NCBI RefSeq assembly: GCF_000719775.1
Contig: NZ_JOHR01000002.1
Location: 1-64,000, forward strand
Direction of reading: 5' to 3'
Origin: Streptomyces sp. NRRL F-5135
Lineage (GTDB): Bacteria; Actinomycetota; Actinomycetes; Streptomycetales; Streptomycetaceae
DNA: 64,000 bases
Of the stretch, positions 43,865 to 52,680 are shown piece by piece. Positions within the stretch are counted from its first letter, which is position 1, and the number at the start of each line of letters is the position of its first letter. A program made the translations under genes and the position numbers. The notes below the pieces were generated by a model that did no database searches, was not told the origin of the DNA, and was given only the letters and a program-made list of their open reading frames with translations.

Positions 43865-46111
43865 TCAAAGGGAGTTGCTCGAGTCGCTCAGCGCGGCGGC
43901 GACGGCGGCGAGGTAGTGGTCCACGGGGCCGAACGAGAGCAGCCCGCTGCCGGCGCCCGCGAGTTCGCCGGAAGCCGGCAGCAGGCGGGCGTGGACCCGT
44001 TCCAGCGCGGTCCGGTCACCGGTCGCGAGTGCGGCGACGGCCTCCAGGCAGCAGCACGCCTCGTACATCAGGTCGGGTGCCGGCTCCGGCAGGGTGGCCA
44101 GCGCGTCCCGCGCGTCGTCCCGGCGGCCGGCCGCCGCGAGGGCGAGGGTCTCGGCCCAGGGGCGGAATGGGCCCCAGTCCTCCGTCAGGTCGATCGTCAG
44201 GCCGGGGGCGGTGACGGAGCCGTAGCTGGTGGTGGCGGGCGCGGGCGCGGGGGCAGGGGTGGGCGTAGGCGTAGGGCCGGCGTCCGCCGGTGTGCCGTAC
44301 GGCGGACGCGCGTCGGGGAGACGTGCGTCCTGGGCACACGCCGACGGCAGGCGCAGGCTCAGCAGTGCGAGCGGCAGGAGGCCCTGGCGCAGGCCCGGCA
44401 TGCCGGCGCCGTCCAGCCGGGCGTCGGCGGCGCGGTACGCCGCCCCGGCCCGTGCCCGGTCCCCGGAGGCGGACAGCCGCAGCGCCGCGTACCACTGCGT
44501 GAAGACGCCCACCAGCGGCAGTTCGTGCCGGGCGGCCAGGCGGTCCGCGGCGGCGGCGTGGACATCGGCCGCCGGGAAGTCGCCCAGTGCGGAGCGCGCC
44601 TGTAGCCGGACGAGGTGGCCCAGCACCTCGAAGGTGGTCAGGCCGTGCCGGGCCGCGAGCGCCACGAGTTCCGCGCCGATTCCGTCCCGCCGGGGGGCCA
44701 GGCCGGCCCGGGTGCAGGACTGCATGAACACGCCGTTGAGGGCGAACGCGAGCAGGGCGGGGTCGTCCAGGCGCCGGGCGGTCTCCTCCGCCCGGCGGGC
44801 GGCTTCGGGGCCGCGCGGCGACCGGCTGCCGCGCGTCTCCACGGCGATGGTGGCGAGCAGGCGGCAGCGCGCCGCGTCGTGGGAGCCGCCCGGCAGGGCG
44901 GCGAGGGTGCGCTCGGCGGCGGCGACGATGTACCGGGCCAGTTCGGGGTCGTCGCCACGAGTCCAGAGGGCGGGGATGTCGAAGGCGCCGATCACGCGGG
45001 CGGTCAGCTCCGCGTCGCCGAACTCCTCGGCGGCGGCGATCGCGGCCGGACGGTGCCGCCGGGCCGCCTCCAGCCCGCCGCCGCCCGTCACCGCGAGGTC
45101 GCGTACGAGGCCGACGGTGGTCTCCAGCCGGGCGCGGGCGCCGGCGGCGACGGTGCGGTCGTAGGCGGCGGCGGCCTCGTTCCACAGGTCTGCGGTGCGT
45201 GTGGCGGGGTCGGGGGTGTGCGCGGCGGGGTCTGAGGTGCGCGCGGTCGGGCGTATGGCCGGGGCGGCGGTGCCCGCGGCCGGGCCGGGGGCCGGGCCGG
45301 GGAGGTGGTCCAGGCCCGGGTCCTGGGCGAGGATGTCCGCTTCCAGGCGGCGCAGGCGGGGCCCGGGGTCCAGGCCGAGCTGCCGCCCCAGGATGGCGCG
45401 GGCACGGCGCAGTACGGCCAGGGCGTCCCCCTGGCGGCCCGTCCGGTACAGGGCGAGCGCCAGCAGCCGCCAGGCGTCCTCACGCCACGGGTGGTCGGCC
45501 AGATGCGCGTCCAGGTCCGGGACCGCCTCGGCGGCCAGGCCCAGGGCCAGCCGGGCCTCGGCCAGCCGCTCGACGGCCTGGAGCCGCAGTTCGGCGAGGC
45601 GGGAACGTTCGCCCCGGACCCAGTGGTCGTCGGGGATGCCGGCGTACGCGGGCCCGCGCCACCACCCCAGCGCCTCCTCCAGCCGGGCGGGCACGGCGTC
45701 GATCGGTACTCCGTCGACCGGCATCCCGTTGACCGGCACACCGTCGGCCGACAGCGGTTTCGCGGTCTCGGCGAGTGCCGCTTCGAAGCGCCAGGCGTCC
45801 ACCGCGTCCGGCCGCGCGCGCAGCGCGTACCCGGGCCCCTCGGTGACCAGCAGACGGGCGCGGGCACGGGGCGCGCGGCCGGGCTCCAGAGCGCGGCGGA
45901 GATCGGCGACGAACGTCTGTACGGCGCCCACGGCGCCCGGCGGCGGATCGGCCCACAGATCCTCGACCAGGCGGCCGACCGGGACGATCCGGCGACGGGC
46001 CACGATCAGCCGGGCCAGCACGGCGCGGTGCCGTGGGCCCTTCAGCGCGAGCGGGCCGGCGGGGCCCTCGGCGACCACGGGGCCGAGGACGCCGAACACG
46101 ACCTGTTCCAT
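43865..46111 (-). CDS. SARP-type transcriptional regulator (BTAD domain)
   Basis: A 748-residue activator. Residues about 1-95 are an OmpR-like winged helix (VFGVLGPVVAEGPAGPLALK, AVGAVQTFVADLRRAL) and about 100-255 the bacterial transcriptional activation domain (WRGPAYAGIPDDHWVRGE, HPWREDAWRLLALALYRTGR). A Pro/Ala/Thr-rich hinge follows. The C-terminal half (about 315-748) is a helical TPR-like region, without an NB-ARC P-loop. A Pro/Ala tract near residues 610-630 is encoded by hexamer-like repeats. ATG 46111 has GAGAGG five bases upstream. Two direct repeats sit between it and the divergent hydrolase gene. Confidence 0.87.
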   Translation of the reverse strand: MEQVVFGVLGPVVAEGPAGPLALKGPRHRAVLARLIVARRRIVPVGRLVEDLWADPPPGAVGAVQTFVADLRRALEPGRAPRARARLLVTEGPGYALRARPDAVDAWRFEAALAETAKPLSADGVPVNGMPVDGVPIDAVPARLEEALGWWRGPAYAGIPDDHWVRGERSRLAELRLQAVERLAEARLALGLAAEAVPDLDAHLADHPWREDAWRLLALALYRTGRQGDALAVLRRARAILGRQLGLDPGPRLRRLEADILAQDPGLDHLPGPAPGPAAGTAAPAIRPTARTSDPAAHTPDPATRTADLWNEAAAAYDRTVAAGARARLETTVGLVRDLAVTGGGGLEAARRHRPAAIAAAEEFGDAELTARVIGAFDIPALWTRGDDPELARYIVAAAERTLAALPGGSHDAARCRLLATIAVETRGSRSPRGPEAARRAEETARRLDDPALLAFALNGVFMQSCTRAGLAPRRDGIGAELVALAARHGLTTFEVLGHLVRLQARSALGDFPAADVHAAAADRLAARHELPLVGVFTQWYAALRLSASGDRARAGAAYRAADARLDGAGMPGLRQGLLPLALLSLRLPSACAQDARLPDARPPYGTPADAGPTPTPTPAPAPAPATTSYGSVTAPGLTIDLTEDWGPFRPWAETLALAAAGRRDDARDALATLPEPAPDLMYEACCCLEAVAALATGDRTALERVHARLLPASGELAGAGSGLLSFGPVDHYLAAVAAALSDSSNSL

Positions 46112-46161
46112 TTCCACCTCTCGGTTGCGCGCTGACCGGGTGCTGATTCGCGTCCGCCAGG

Positions 46162-46200
46162 CTCGACACGTCCGTCACCCGACTCGACACGTCCGTCACC
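46162..46200. promoter_or_regulatory. Direct repeats with 21-bp period, candidate SARP site
   Basis: An 18-base unit starting CTCGACACG is present at 46162-46179 and, identical, at 46183-46200. SARP regulators bind direct repeats spaced by about two helical turns, and these repeats lie between a SARP gene and a divergent hydrolase gene, 20 bases before the hydrolase start. Binding that close would more likely touch the hydrolase leader or -10 region. Confidence 0.65.
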
Positions 46201-46219
46201 TGGAGACAAGGAATCCACC

Positions 46220-47170
46220 ATGACACCGGCCTCTGCCCCGGCCCCGGCTCCGACTCCGTCCCTGGCTCCGGCTCCGGCTCCGGCTCCGTCCCCGGCCCCG
46301 GTCATTCCGGGCTTCGAATACCGGCGCGTAGCCGTCACCGACGACGTCTCGCTCAACGTCGCCGTCGCCGGCTCCGGCACTCCCATTGTGCTGCTGCACG
46401 GCTTTCCGCAGACCCACCTGATGTGGCGCCACGTCGCCGCCGATCTCGTGGCCGACCACACCGTCATCTGCCCCGACCTGCGGGGGTACGGTGCCAGCGA
46501 CAAGCCCGCCGACACCGACGGCACGGCCTACACCAAGCGCACCATGGCCGCCGACATCGTCGCCCTCGCCCGCGCGCTGGGCCACGAGCGCTTCGCGCTG
46601 GCCGGGCACGACCGCGGGGCCCTGGTGGCCGTCCGCGCGGGCCTGGACCATCCTGACTCGGTCAGCCATCTCGCGTCGCTGGACGTCCTGCCCACGCTGG
46701 ACATGTGGGACGTCATGCGCGGCACGGCCGGAGCCGTCGGCTTCCACCTCTATCTGATGGCGCAGCCCCCCGGGCTGCCCGAGCGGATGATCGGCGCCGC
46801 CCCGGACGCGTTCTTCGGCCACTTCCTGGACCTGTGGGCGCTGAGCGGCGACGCGATCCCGCCGGAGGTGCGGGCGGCGTACCTGCGGGCGTCCCGCGAG
46901 GCCGTGGTCTCCATCGTGGCCGACTACCGGGCCTCCGCGGGCCCGGACGTCGCCCACGACCGGGCCGACCGCGACGCGGGCAACCTGCTGCGCATGCCGG
47001 TGACCGTGCTCCAGCAGGACTGGGGCTCGGCGCTGGGCTTCGACGCGGCCGGCCGGTGGCGGGCCTGGGCGCCGGACCTGGAGCACACGACGGTCTCCTG
47101 CGGACACTTCATGGCCGAGGAAGCGCCCGCCGAGGTCGTCAAGGCCCTCCGGGCGCTGATGGCACGCTGA
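46220..47170 (+). CDS. Alpha/beta hydrolase, haloacetate dehalogenase-like
   Basis: A 316-residue hydrolase with an Ala-Pro repeat leader (1-30). The nucleophile is Asp131 in GHDRGA and not Ser, as in haloacetate dehalogenases and epoxide hydrolases. The oxyanion region is LLHGFPQTHLMWR, His296 (SCGHFMAEEAP) is the base, and Tyr236 (ADYRA) is kept. Compared with fluoroacetate dehalogenase, Arg132 and His176 are kept, but the second carboxylate Arg is Leu135 and the halide-binding Trp is Leu177. It is therefore probably not a classic dehalogenase. AAGG precedes ATG 46220. It is divergent from the SARP gene. Confidence 0.85.
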   Translation: MTPASAPAPAPTPSLAPAPAPAPSPAPVIPGFEYRRVAVTDDVSLNVAVAGSGTPIVLLHGFPQTHLMWRHVAADLVADHTVICPDLRGYGASDKPADTDGTAYTKRTMAADIVALARALGHERFALAGHDRGALVAVRAGLDHPDSVSHLASLDVLPTLDMWDVMRGTAGAVGFHLYLMAQPPGLPERMIGAAPDAFFGHFLDLWALSGDAIPPEVRAAYLRASREAVVSIVADYRASAGPDVAHDRADRDAGNLLRMPVTVLQQDWGSALGFDAAGRWRAWAPDLEHTTVSCGHFMAEEAPAEVVKALRALMAR

Positions 47171-47214
47171 GCGGGGGCACTGGCTCCCACGGTTCCCACC
47201 CGTTCCCACCGGCC

Positions 47215-47250
47215 GACCCGTTCGACCCGTTCGACCCGTTCGACCCGTTC
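47215..47250. repeat. 9-bp tandem repeat, four copies
   Basis: GACCCGTTC is repeated four times in tandem (47215-47250). It lies in the 290-bp gap after the hydrolase gene, where I see no gene. Confidence 0.8.
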
Positions 47251-47460
47251 GACCGTACCCGCAGGCGGCGCTCACCGGCCTGTGGCCGGCAGGCCGGTAG
47301 CCGGCAGGGCGACAGCGCGAGCGGCCCGGCCTCCGGTATTTCGATTGCGGCGGACGCGCCCCGACCGTATGTTCCACCAGCCGCCCACCGTTTCCGTCGC
47401 GCCGGCCGTCCCCGTCGCGCCGGAACGGTCCGCCGCCGCAACGAAAGGGATCACCCCGCC

Positions 47461-47979
47461 ATGGTCACCCGCAGCACCTGGACCACACGCGTAGAGACCG
47501 GTGCCGACCTCCCGGCTGTCCGCGCCGTGCACCTCGCCGCTTTCCCCACCGCGGAAGAGGCGGACCTCGTCGACGCCCTGCGCACCGACCCGGACGCGTG
47601 GATCGGCGGTCTGTCCGTCGTCGCCACCGACGCGGCGGACCGGCCGGTCGGCCATGCCCTGCTGACGCGTTGTCACATCGGTGACACCCCGGCCCTGTGC
47701 CTGGCGCCCGTCGCCGTGCTGCCCGAGCACCAGAGGACCGGTGCGGGCTCGGCTGCGGTACGGGCCGCGCTGGAGGCCGCAGGCGAACTGCGCGAGCGGT
47801 ACGTCGTCGTCCTCGGGCACCCCGCGTACTACCCGCGTTTCGGCTTCACCAGGGCCTCGGCCCACGGCATCCGGCTGACCATCGACGTACCCGACGAGGC
47901 GCTGATGGCGCTCACCCTCGACGCCGGGCACCCGCTGCCCGCCGGTACCGTCCACTACGCCGCGCCGTTCGGAATCTAG
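47461..47979 (+). CDS. GNAT family N-acetyltransferase (YhbS-like)
   Basis: A 172-residue acetyltransferase of the YhbS type. The acetyl-CoA region is LAPVAVLPEHQRTGAGSAAV, holding QRTGAG for the pyrophosphate, and the family signature VVVLGHPAYYPRFGF follows. The start is ATG 47461, with GAAAGGGA about 14 bases upstream. The acceptor is unknown. It stands between tandem-repeat intergenic DNA and the NADAR gene, with no clear operon. Confidence 0.88.
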   Translation: MVTRSTWTTRVETGADLPAVRAVHLAAFPTAEEADLVDALRTDPDAWIGGLSVVATDAADRPVGHALLTRCHIGDTPALCLAPVAVLPEHQRTGAGSAAVRAALEAAGELRERYVVVLGHPAYYPRFGFTRASAHGIRLTIDVPDEALMALTLDAGHPLPAGTVHYAAPFGI

Positions 47980-48081
47980 GGTGCCGGCCGCCGTACCGGG
48001 CCCGACCGCAGCCGACGGCAGCCGACCGCGGCCCGATCAGGCGCCGGGCTTCCGGATCCCCGGCCCCGGCACAATGACCGC

Positions 48082-49197
48082 ATGATCGGCAATCGGATCA
48101 CTCATCGTACGGCGGACGGCGTCCGCATACCCGGCACCTGGCGGCACGCGTTCATCAACAACGGCGGCCATTTCTTCCTCACCGACCTGTTCATCTTCGC
48201 GGACGCGCTCGTCGACTGCTGGGGCCTCGTCACCCTCGAGGAATTCGAGGAGAAGCTGCGCAGCGGCTGGGTCGCCACCTCCTTTCCCGAGGGGGCCCAC
48301 GCGTCCGCTCACGAGCTGGCCGCGTGGACATTCCAGGGGGCGCGGTCCTGGCACACCCCGGAACTGCTGCTCGCCGAGGTACGGGACACCATCGACCAGC
48401 TCAACGGCCGCCCCGACTCGACGGATCGCTGCCTCGACGCCGTGGACGTGTTCCTCGCCGACCGTACCGAGTCGAACCGCGCCGCCGCCCGTGCCGCCTA
48501 CCTCGCCATTCCGGAGACCCAACGCCCTTACGCGCTGGGCGACATGGACAGGAAGGACCAGCCGCTCCAAGCACTGCTGGCCGGGCCGGGCGGAGTGATG
48601 GAGAGCTGGTCCGACGAGCCGCTCAGCCAGGAGGCGTACGACGAGGCCGTCGAGTACTTCGAGGAGCGGGACGGGCTGATCGCCGAAGGGGCCTCGCGGA
48701 TGCCGGTGGACGGGCCGGAGGGCTCCTACGCGCCGTCGGTCCACCTCTACCAGACGTTCTCGCGGCGGGCGGTGGAGGACCCGGGTCCGGCCGGTCTGCG
48801 TGACGACTACCCCGCGCCCGTCGACGTCGACGGGGTCACCTATCCCTCCGTCGCCCATGCCTACTGGTCCCTCTCGGCGGCGGAACCCGTGGCGCGGGCC
48901 GCTGTCGCGGCGGCGGAATCCTCGTACGCGGCTCGCGCACTCGCCGCCGACGCCGTACGCCGCGAGGGCTGGGAGCAGGCCCGCACCGCGGTCATGACAC
49001 GGCTCCTGCGCGCCAAGTACGCCCAGCACCCCGCCCTGGCGGAGATCCTTCTGGCGACCGGCGACGCGACCCTGGTCTACGACGACGCCGGCTCCGGCTT
49101 CTGGGGCGACAACGGCGGGCGCGGGCGGAACTGGTCCGGCCGCCTCCTCGAACTCGTACGCTCCGAACTCCATGCCCGGCGGGCCGGCATCGGATGA
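48082..49197 (+). CDS. NADAR family protein with N-terminal extra domain
   Basis: A 371-residue protein. The N-terminal half (about 1-150: GTWRHAFINNGGHFFLTDLF, VTLEEFEEKLRSGWVATSFP) is an uncharacterised domain, probably binding or regulatory. The C-terminal half is a NADAR (YbiA/DUF1768) domain with APSVHLYQTFSRRAVEDPGP, YPSVAHAYWSLSAAEP and the end motif GRGRNWSGRLLELVRSEL. NADAR proteins remove ADP-ribose from nucleobases or cleave riboflavin intermediates and are linked to phage defence. The usual glutamate in the S-x-E-H motif is Ala here (SVAHAY), so activity is doubtful. Confidence 0.82.
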   Translation: MIGNRITHRTADGVRIPGTWRHAFINNGGHFFLTDLFIFADALVDCWGLVTLEEFEEKLRSGWVATSFPEGAHASAHELAAWTFQGARSWHTPELLLAEVRDTIDQLNGRPDSTDRCLDAVDVFLADRTESNRAAARAAYLAIPETQRPYALGDMDRKDQPLQALLAGPGGVMESWSDEPLSQEAYDEAVEYFEERDGLIAEGASRMPVDGPEGSYAPSVHLYQTFSRRAVEDPGPAGLRDDYPAPVDVDGVTYPSVAHAYWSLSAAEPVARAAVAAAESSYAARALAADAVRREGWEQARTAVMTRLLRAKYAQHPALAEILLATGDATLVYDDAGSGFWGDNGGRGRNWSGRLLELVRSELHARRAGIG

Positions 49198-49432
49198 CCA
49201 CCGGGCCGGCAACGACGTGTATTCAGCCATTGACCGGCCGTCCCTCTTCATCGGCCGCAATGTATGAATCCCTATTCCCTAATTGCCGCAGGGAGGTCAA
49301 CGGCGGGATATTTGAAATTTTTTGTCACTGAGTGGCAGTCAGGCGCTGCCGACGAGTACTTCTTTGTGGTAACCGGAGAATAACCATGGTCGACATGGGT
49401 AAAAGAAGGTTAACGGAAGGAAGTGATGCTTC
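49198..49432. promoter_or_regulatory. AT-rich upstream region of the small membrane protein gene
   Basis: The stretch 49255-49330 is strikingly AT-rich for this chromosome (for example AATTTTTTGT near 49317). A hairpin-like GGCAGTCAGGCGCTGCC lies at about 49333-49349. It may hold the promoter of the following small gene. I recognise no riboswitch. Confidence 0.4.
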
Positions 49433-49693
49433 GTGGACGAGAAGATTCGCAGGTTCGCGTTCTGCGCGTGCATCCTCGGCGGCCTTGTGGGTGCTCTGCT
49501 CGGAGCGGCCTCCGCCGGCCATCTGGTCAGCACCGCCTTCGGAGGCGTGCTGGGCGCGGCACTGAGTCTCGCGGCCGTCGCCTACTGGAGCGAGCACGGC
49601 GGCGCGCGGCAGCACCCGAGGCGGCGTGCGGCGCGGCTGGATCGCATTCCCCGTCAGCACACCGCGGGCGGCTCGCACTCCTCCCACCGCTGA
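49433..49693 (+). CDS. Small membrane protein with glycine-zipper helix
   Basis: An 86-residue protein. After a short charged start, residues about 8-50 are hydrophobic (CILGGLVGALLGAASAGHLV, FGGVLGAALSLAAVAYW), a two-helix hairpin with small-xxx-small spacing. The basic C-terminus (HPRRRAARLDRIPRQH) is cytosolic or disordered. GTG 49433 has GGAAGG about 12 bases upstream. No family is recognised. It lies in an AT-rich gap and may be regulated separately. Confidence 0.6.
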   Translation: MDEKIRRFAFCACILGGLVGALLGAASAGHLVSTAFGGVLGAALSLAAVAYWSEHGGARQHPRRRAARLDRIPRQHTAGGSHSSHR

Positions 49694-49846
49694 GCGGCCG
49701 ACGGTGGGCATTGACCGGCAGCCGGCTGTCCGCTGTCCGCCGGCTGTTCGCTGACTGCCCACCCCCGGCCCCGTCCTGACAAGTCGTCATCCTCGCCGAT
49801 GGAGCCCGGGGCATCGGCCGCCGTTGTGGTGGCCGATGCCGACGGG

Positions 49847-51454
49847 TCAGGCGATCTGCTCGGAGTCGACTTCCGACTGGTAGCGGTAGCGGAACTCCTT
49901 CATATACGGCCGCAGTACACCCTCGCTCAGCGGGCCGTCGTTGTTGCCCTTCACGCCGTAGAGGTCCATCAGATACAGCGCGAACTTCCGTGAGTTGGGG
50001 AAGTCGCCGTGCTGGACGACGTACGCCCGGAAGGCGTCGAAGTACGCGTCGTCGCTGGAGATGCCGTCAGGCAGGGTGAGGATGGGCAGCTCCTCGGGCT
50101 CCTCCGGGGCCGGAGCGGGGGCCGAAGGCTGAGGCCCGCCCTCGGACTGACTCTCCGCCGGTTCCTGTACCTGCTCCTGTCCCTGCCCCTGCCCGTGCGT
50201 CTGTGTCTGGGGCTGAGGCTGCGTCTGCGCCTGCGCCGGGTACGGGCTCTCCGTGCGCTGGCCGGGGACCATGCCGCCGAGCGGGCGGCTGCGGCCCGGG
50301 CCCGACGGGATCATCACCGGCGTGGGCTCCAGGCCCTCGACGTACGTGGGGTTGTACGCGCCCTCGTAGGCGGTCGCCGGCACCTGCGGAGCCGCGAACC
50401 ACGGACTGACCTGGGCTTCGGCCCCGGCCCCGGCCCCGGGCAAGGGTCGGTCGTGGGGCGCCTGCGCCTCGTCCCGCCGGGGCCCCTCCGGGCCCGGAGC
50501 CTGCTGCCCGTCCGGTTGCTCCCGCGGGGACCGGGGCGACTGGGGCTGCTTCTGGTACGGGGACTGCGGCTGTTCCCGCGACTCCGGCCGCTCCGGCCGC
50601 TCCTGCTGCGACGGGGACAGCGACGGCTGCTCCTCCAGCGCCTGTTCCTGCCGCTGCCGCTCCCGGCCGCGCTGCACCAGCTCCGCGTACCGGCTCTCGG
50701 CCGCCTCTTTCTCCTCCCGCGCCTGCGTGAGTTCGGCCATCGGCGGCGCGGGCGGCAGCAGCACCGGTTCGATGCCGGCCGCGGCCAGTCCCGACGGGGC
50801 GGTGTCGGCGAGCGGGACGCCGTATTTCGCGAGCCGCAGCGGCATCAACGCCTCCACCGGTGCCTTGCGGCGCCAGTTGCGGCCGAAACGGGCCTGGAGG
50901 CGCGACTGGTAGATCAGGCGGTCCTGTTCCAGCTTGATGACCTGTTCGTACGACCGCAGCTCCCACAGCTTCATCCGGCGCCACAGCTTGAACGTGGGGA
51001 CCGGCGACAGCAGCCAGCGCGTGAGCCGTACGCCCTCCATGTGCTTGTCGGCCGTGATGTCCGCGATCCGGCCGACCGCGTGCCGCGCCGCCTCGACGGA
51101 GACGATGAAGAGGATCGGGATCACGGCGTGCATGCCGACGCCCAGCGGATCCGGCCAGGCCGCCGCGCCGTTGAAGGCGATGGTGGCCGCCGTCAGCAGC
51201 CAGGCCGACTGACGCAGCAGCGGGAAGGGGATGCGCAGCCAGGTCAGCAGGAGGTCGAGCGCGAGCAGGACGCAGATGCCCGCGTCGATGCCGATCGGGA
51301 AGACCAGGGAGAAGTTCCCGAAGCCCTTGGCCTCGGCCAGTTCGCGCACGGCGGCGTACGAGCCCGCGAAACCGATCGCGGCGATGATCACCGCACCGAA
51401 GATCACCACCCCGATCAATATGCGGTGCGTGCGTGTCAGTTGCATCGCGGCCAC
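49847..51454 (-). CDS. DUF2637 membrane protein (Spd-like)
   Basis: A 535-residue protein. The first 160 residues hold about four membrane segments of the DUF2637 family (RILIGVVIFGAVIIAAIGFA, FPIGIDAGICVLLALDLLLT). A basic helical part follows (WLLSPVPTFKLWRRMKLWEL), then a Gln/Glu/Pro-rich disordered region (about 300-440) and a small C-terminal domain (LPDGISSDDAYFDAFRAYVV to YRYQSE). DUF2637/SpdB-like proteins occur on Streptomyces plasmids as spread functions and as chromosomal relatives. GTG 51454 has GGAGGGG upstream. No transfer genes lie nearby, so this is likely a chromosomal copy. Confidence 0.83.
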   Translation of the reverse strand: MAAMQLTRTHRILIGVVIFGAVIIAAIGFAGSYAAVRELAEAKGFGNFSLVFPIGIDAGICVLLALDLLLTWLRIPFPLLRQSAWLLTAATIAFNGAAAWPDPLGVGMHAVIPILFIVSVEAARHAVGRIADITADKHMEGVRLTRWLLSPVPTFKLWRRMKLWELRSYEQVIKLEQDRLIYQSRLQARFGRNWRRKAPVEALMPLRLAKYGVPLADTAPSGLAAAGIEPVLLPPAPPMAELTQAREEKEAAESRYAELVQRGRERQRQEQALEEQPSLSPSQQERPERPESREQPQSPYQKQPQSPRSPREQPDGQQAPGPEGPRRDEAQAPHDRPLPGAGAGAEAQVSPWFAAPQVPATAYEGAYNPTYVEGLEPTPVMIPSGPGRSRPLGGMVPGQRTESPYPAQAQTQPQPQTQTHGQGQGQEQVQEPAESQSEGGPQPSAPAPAPEEPEELPILTLPDGISSDDAYFDAFRAYVVQHGDFPNSRKFALYLMDLYGVKGNNDGPLSEGVLRPYMKEFRYRYQSEVDSEQIA

Positions 51455-51751
51455 CCGCGATCCCCTCCCGTACTCGACCCCGTTGAACGCCGTTCGCGGG
51501 CTCGGAGCCCGGACACCCGGCGGCCACAGCGTGGCACATGTGTACGCATGAGGATGGCAGCGGGGAGTGGAGCCCGGCCCTCCGGTGAGGACCGGGCTCC
51601 GTTCAAAAGGTGCCAAACGGCGCTAATGGTGGCGGTGTCCTGGCTGCCGTGGTCGCGCGGGCGGCGGATTCCCGCCTCGCGCGACGTGCCGGGCCGCCGG
51701 TTGCCGCCTGCGAGCCGGCCCTACGAGCCCTGTGAGCCGGCCCTGCGAGCC

Positions 51752-52555
51752 CTACGATTCCTTCGAGTCCTTGGAGAAGTCGTTCGTCGTGCCGTCCTCG
51801 GAAGCGCCCTTGGAGGCGGACGCCGACGGGCTGCTGCCACCGGCGCCGCTGCCGCCGCCGTCGCTCGTGGCCGCCGTCACGGCCTCCTTCGCCGCCTTCA
51901 CCGCCTCCTTCGAGAGGTCGCCCACGCTCGGGTCCTTCGCGCCCGCGTAGCCCGTGCCGTTGTACGTGAAGGTCATGACGATGTTCTCCGCGCGGGCCAC
52001 GACCGTGGCGTAGGAGAAGTTCTCGCCGCTCTTCTTGAGGGTGTACGTGATCAGCGTGCCCTCGTTGCCGAGGCCGCTCGCCGGCTCCGCCTTGACGTCC
52101 TTGGCGCCCTCGGTGCCCTTCGCCCCGTCGACGGCCTTCTTGTAGTAGTCGCCCGCGCGAGAGGCGCCGGGGCCCAGGGCCGCGTCCGAGTCGTACCGTA
52201 CGAGCGAGATGTCGAGCCAGCGGTACTGCGACCCGTCGACGCCCTTGTCGTCCAGGCCGTTCCAGGAGCAGCTCGCGCGGCTGTCGGTGTCGGAGGACTT
52301 GCCCGCCGTACCGCCCTTGGACTTCGCCTCGGGGACCAGTGAGCGGACGGTCTTGGAGGCGAGCGTCTTGCACGCGTCGGGCAGGCCGGTGTACTTGGCC
52401 GGCGCGACCGTCGGGGACGCCTTGACGCTGGGGGTGGCCGGCGCTTCCGCGTCGTCCTTGCTGTCGGAGCCGGACGAGCAGCCGGCGACGACGAGCATCA
52501 CCGGGACGACTGCGCAGGCGAGTGTGCGGGTGAGTCGCGTGGCTGATCGGTGCAT
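51752..52555 (-). CDS. DUF3558 domain lipoprotein, copy 1
   Basis: A 267-residue lipoprotein: signal peptide with lipobox VAGC (Cys26), a Ser/Asp/Ala-rich spacer, and a DUF3558 domain (about 55-225: YTGLPDACKTLASKTVRSLV, SRASCSWNGLDDKG, paired cysteines). The last 40 residues are Ser/Gly/Lys-rich. It is exposed outside the cell; the function is unknown. A longer paralogue gene is encoded just upstream on the same strand with a 125-bp gap, which looks like an old duplication. Confidence 0.87.
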   Translation of the reverse strand: MHRSATRLTRTLACAVVPVMLVVAGCSSGSDSKDDAEAPATPSVKASPTVAPAKYTGLPDACKTLASKTVRSLVPEAKSKGGTAGKSSDTDSRASCSWNGLDDKGVDGSQYRWLDISLVRYDSDAALGPGASRAGDYYKKAVDGAKGTEGAKDVKAEPASGLGNEGTLITYTLKKSGENFSYATVVARAENIVMTFTYNGTGYAGAKDPSVGDLSKEAVKAAKEAVTAATSDGGGSGAGGSSPSASASKGASEDGTTNDFSKDSKES

Positions 52556-52680
52556 GGTTCCCTCGGTGAGTCTTGTCGTACGGTCCGATCGGCCACGGTA
52601 ACCGCAGCGCGCGGTCCGCGGGCCCGGTCGCCGGACTCCGTGCGGCAGGTCAGGGCGGTCCGCCGAGCCGCGGCCGGAGG

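Noticed and set aside
47215..47250. CRISPR-like array from the 9-bp repeats (also 56361-56391).
   Set aside because: The units are 9 bp in direct tandem without spacers, and no cas genes are present anywhere in the window.
49847..51454. Integrated plasmid or conjugative element suggested by the DUF2637/SpdB-like gene.
   Set aside because: No tra/ftsK-type translocase, integrase, excisionase-att pair or tRNA gene lies nearby; the small HTH at 3765 is 46 kb away and in a conserved setting.
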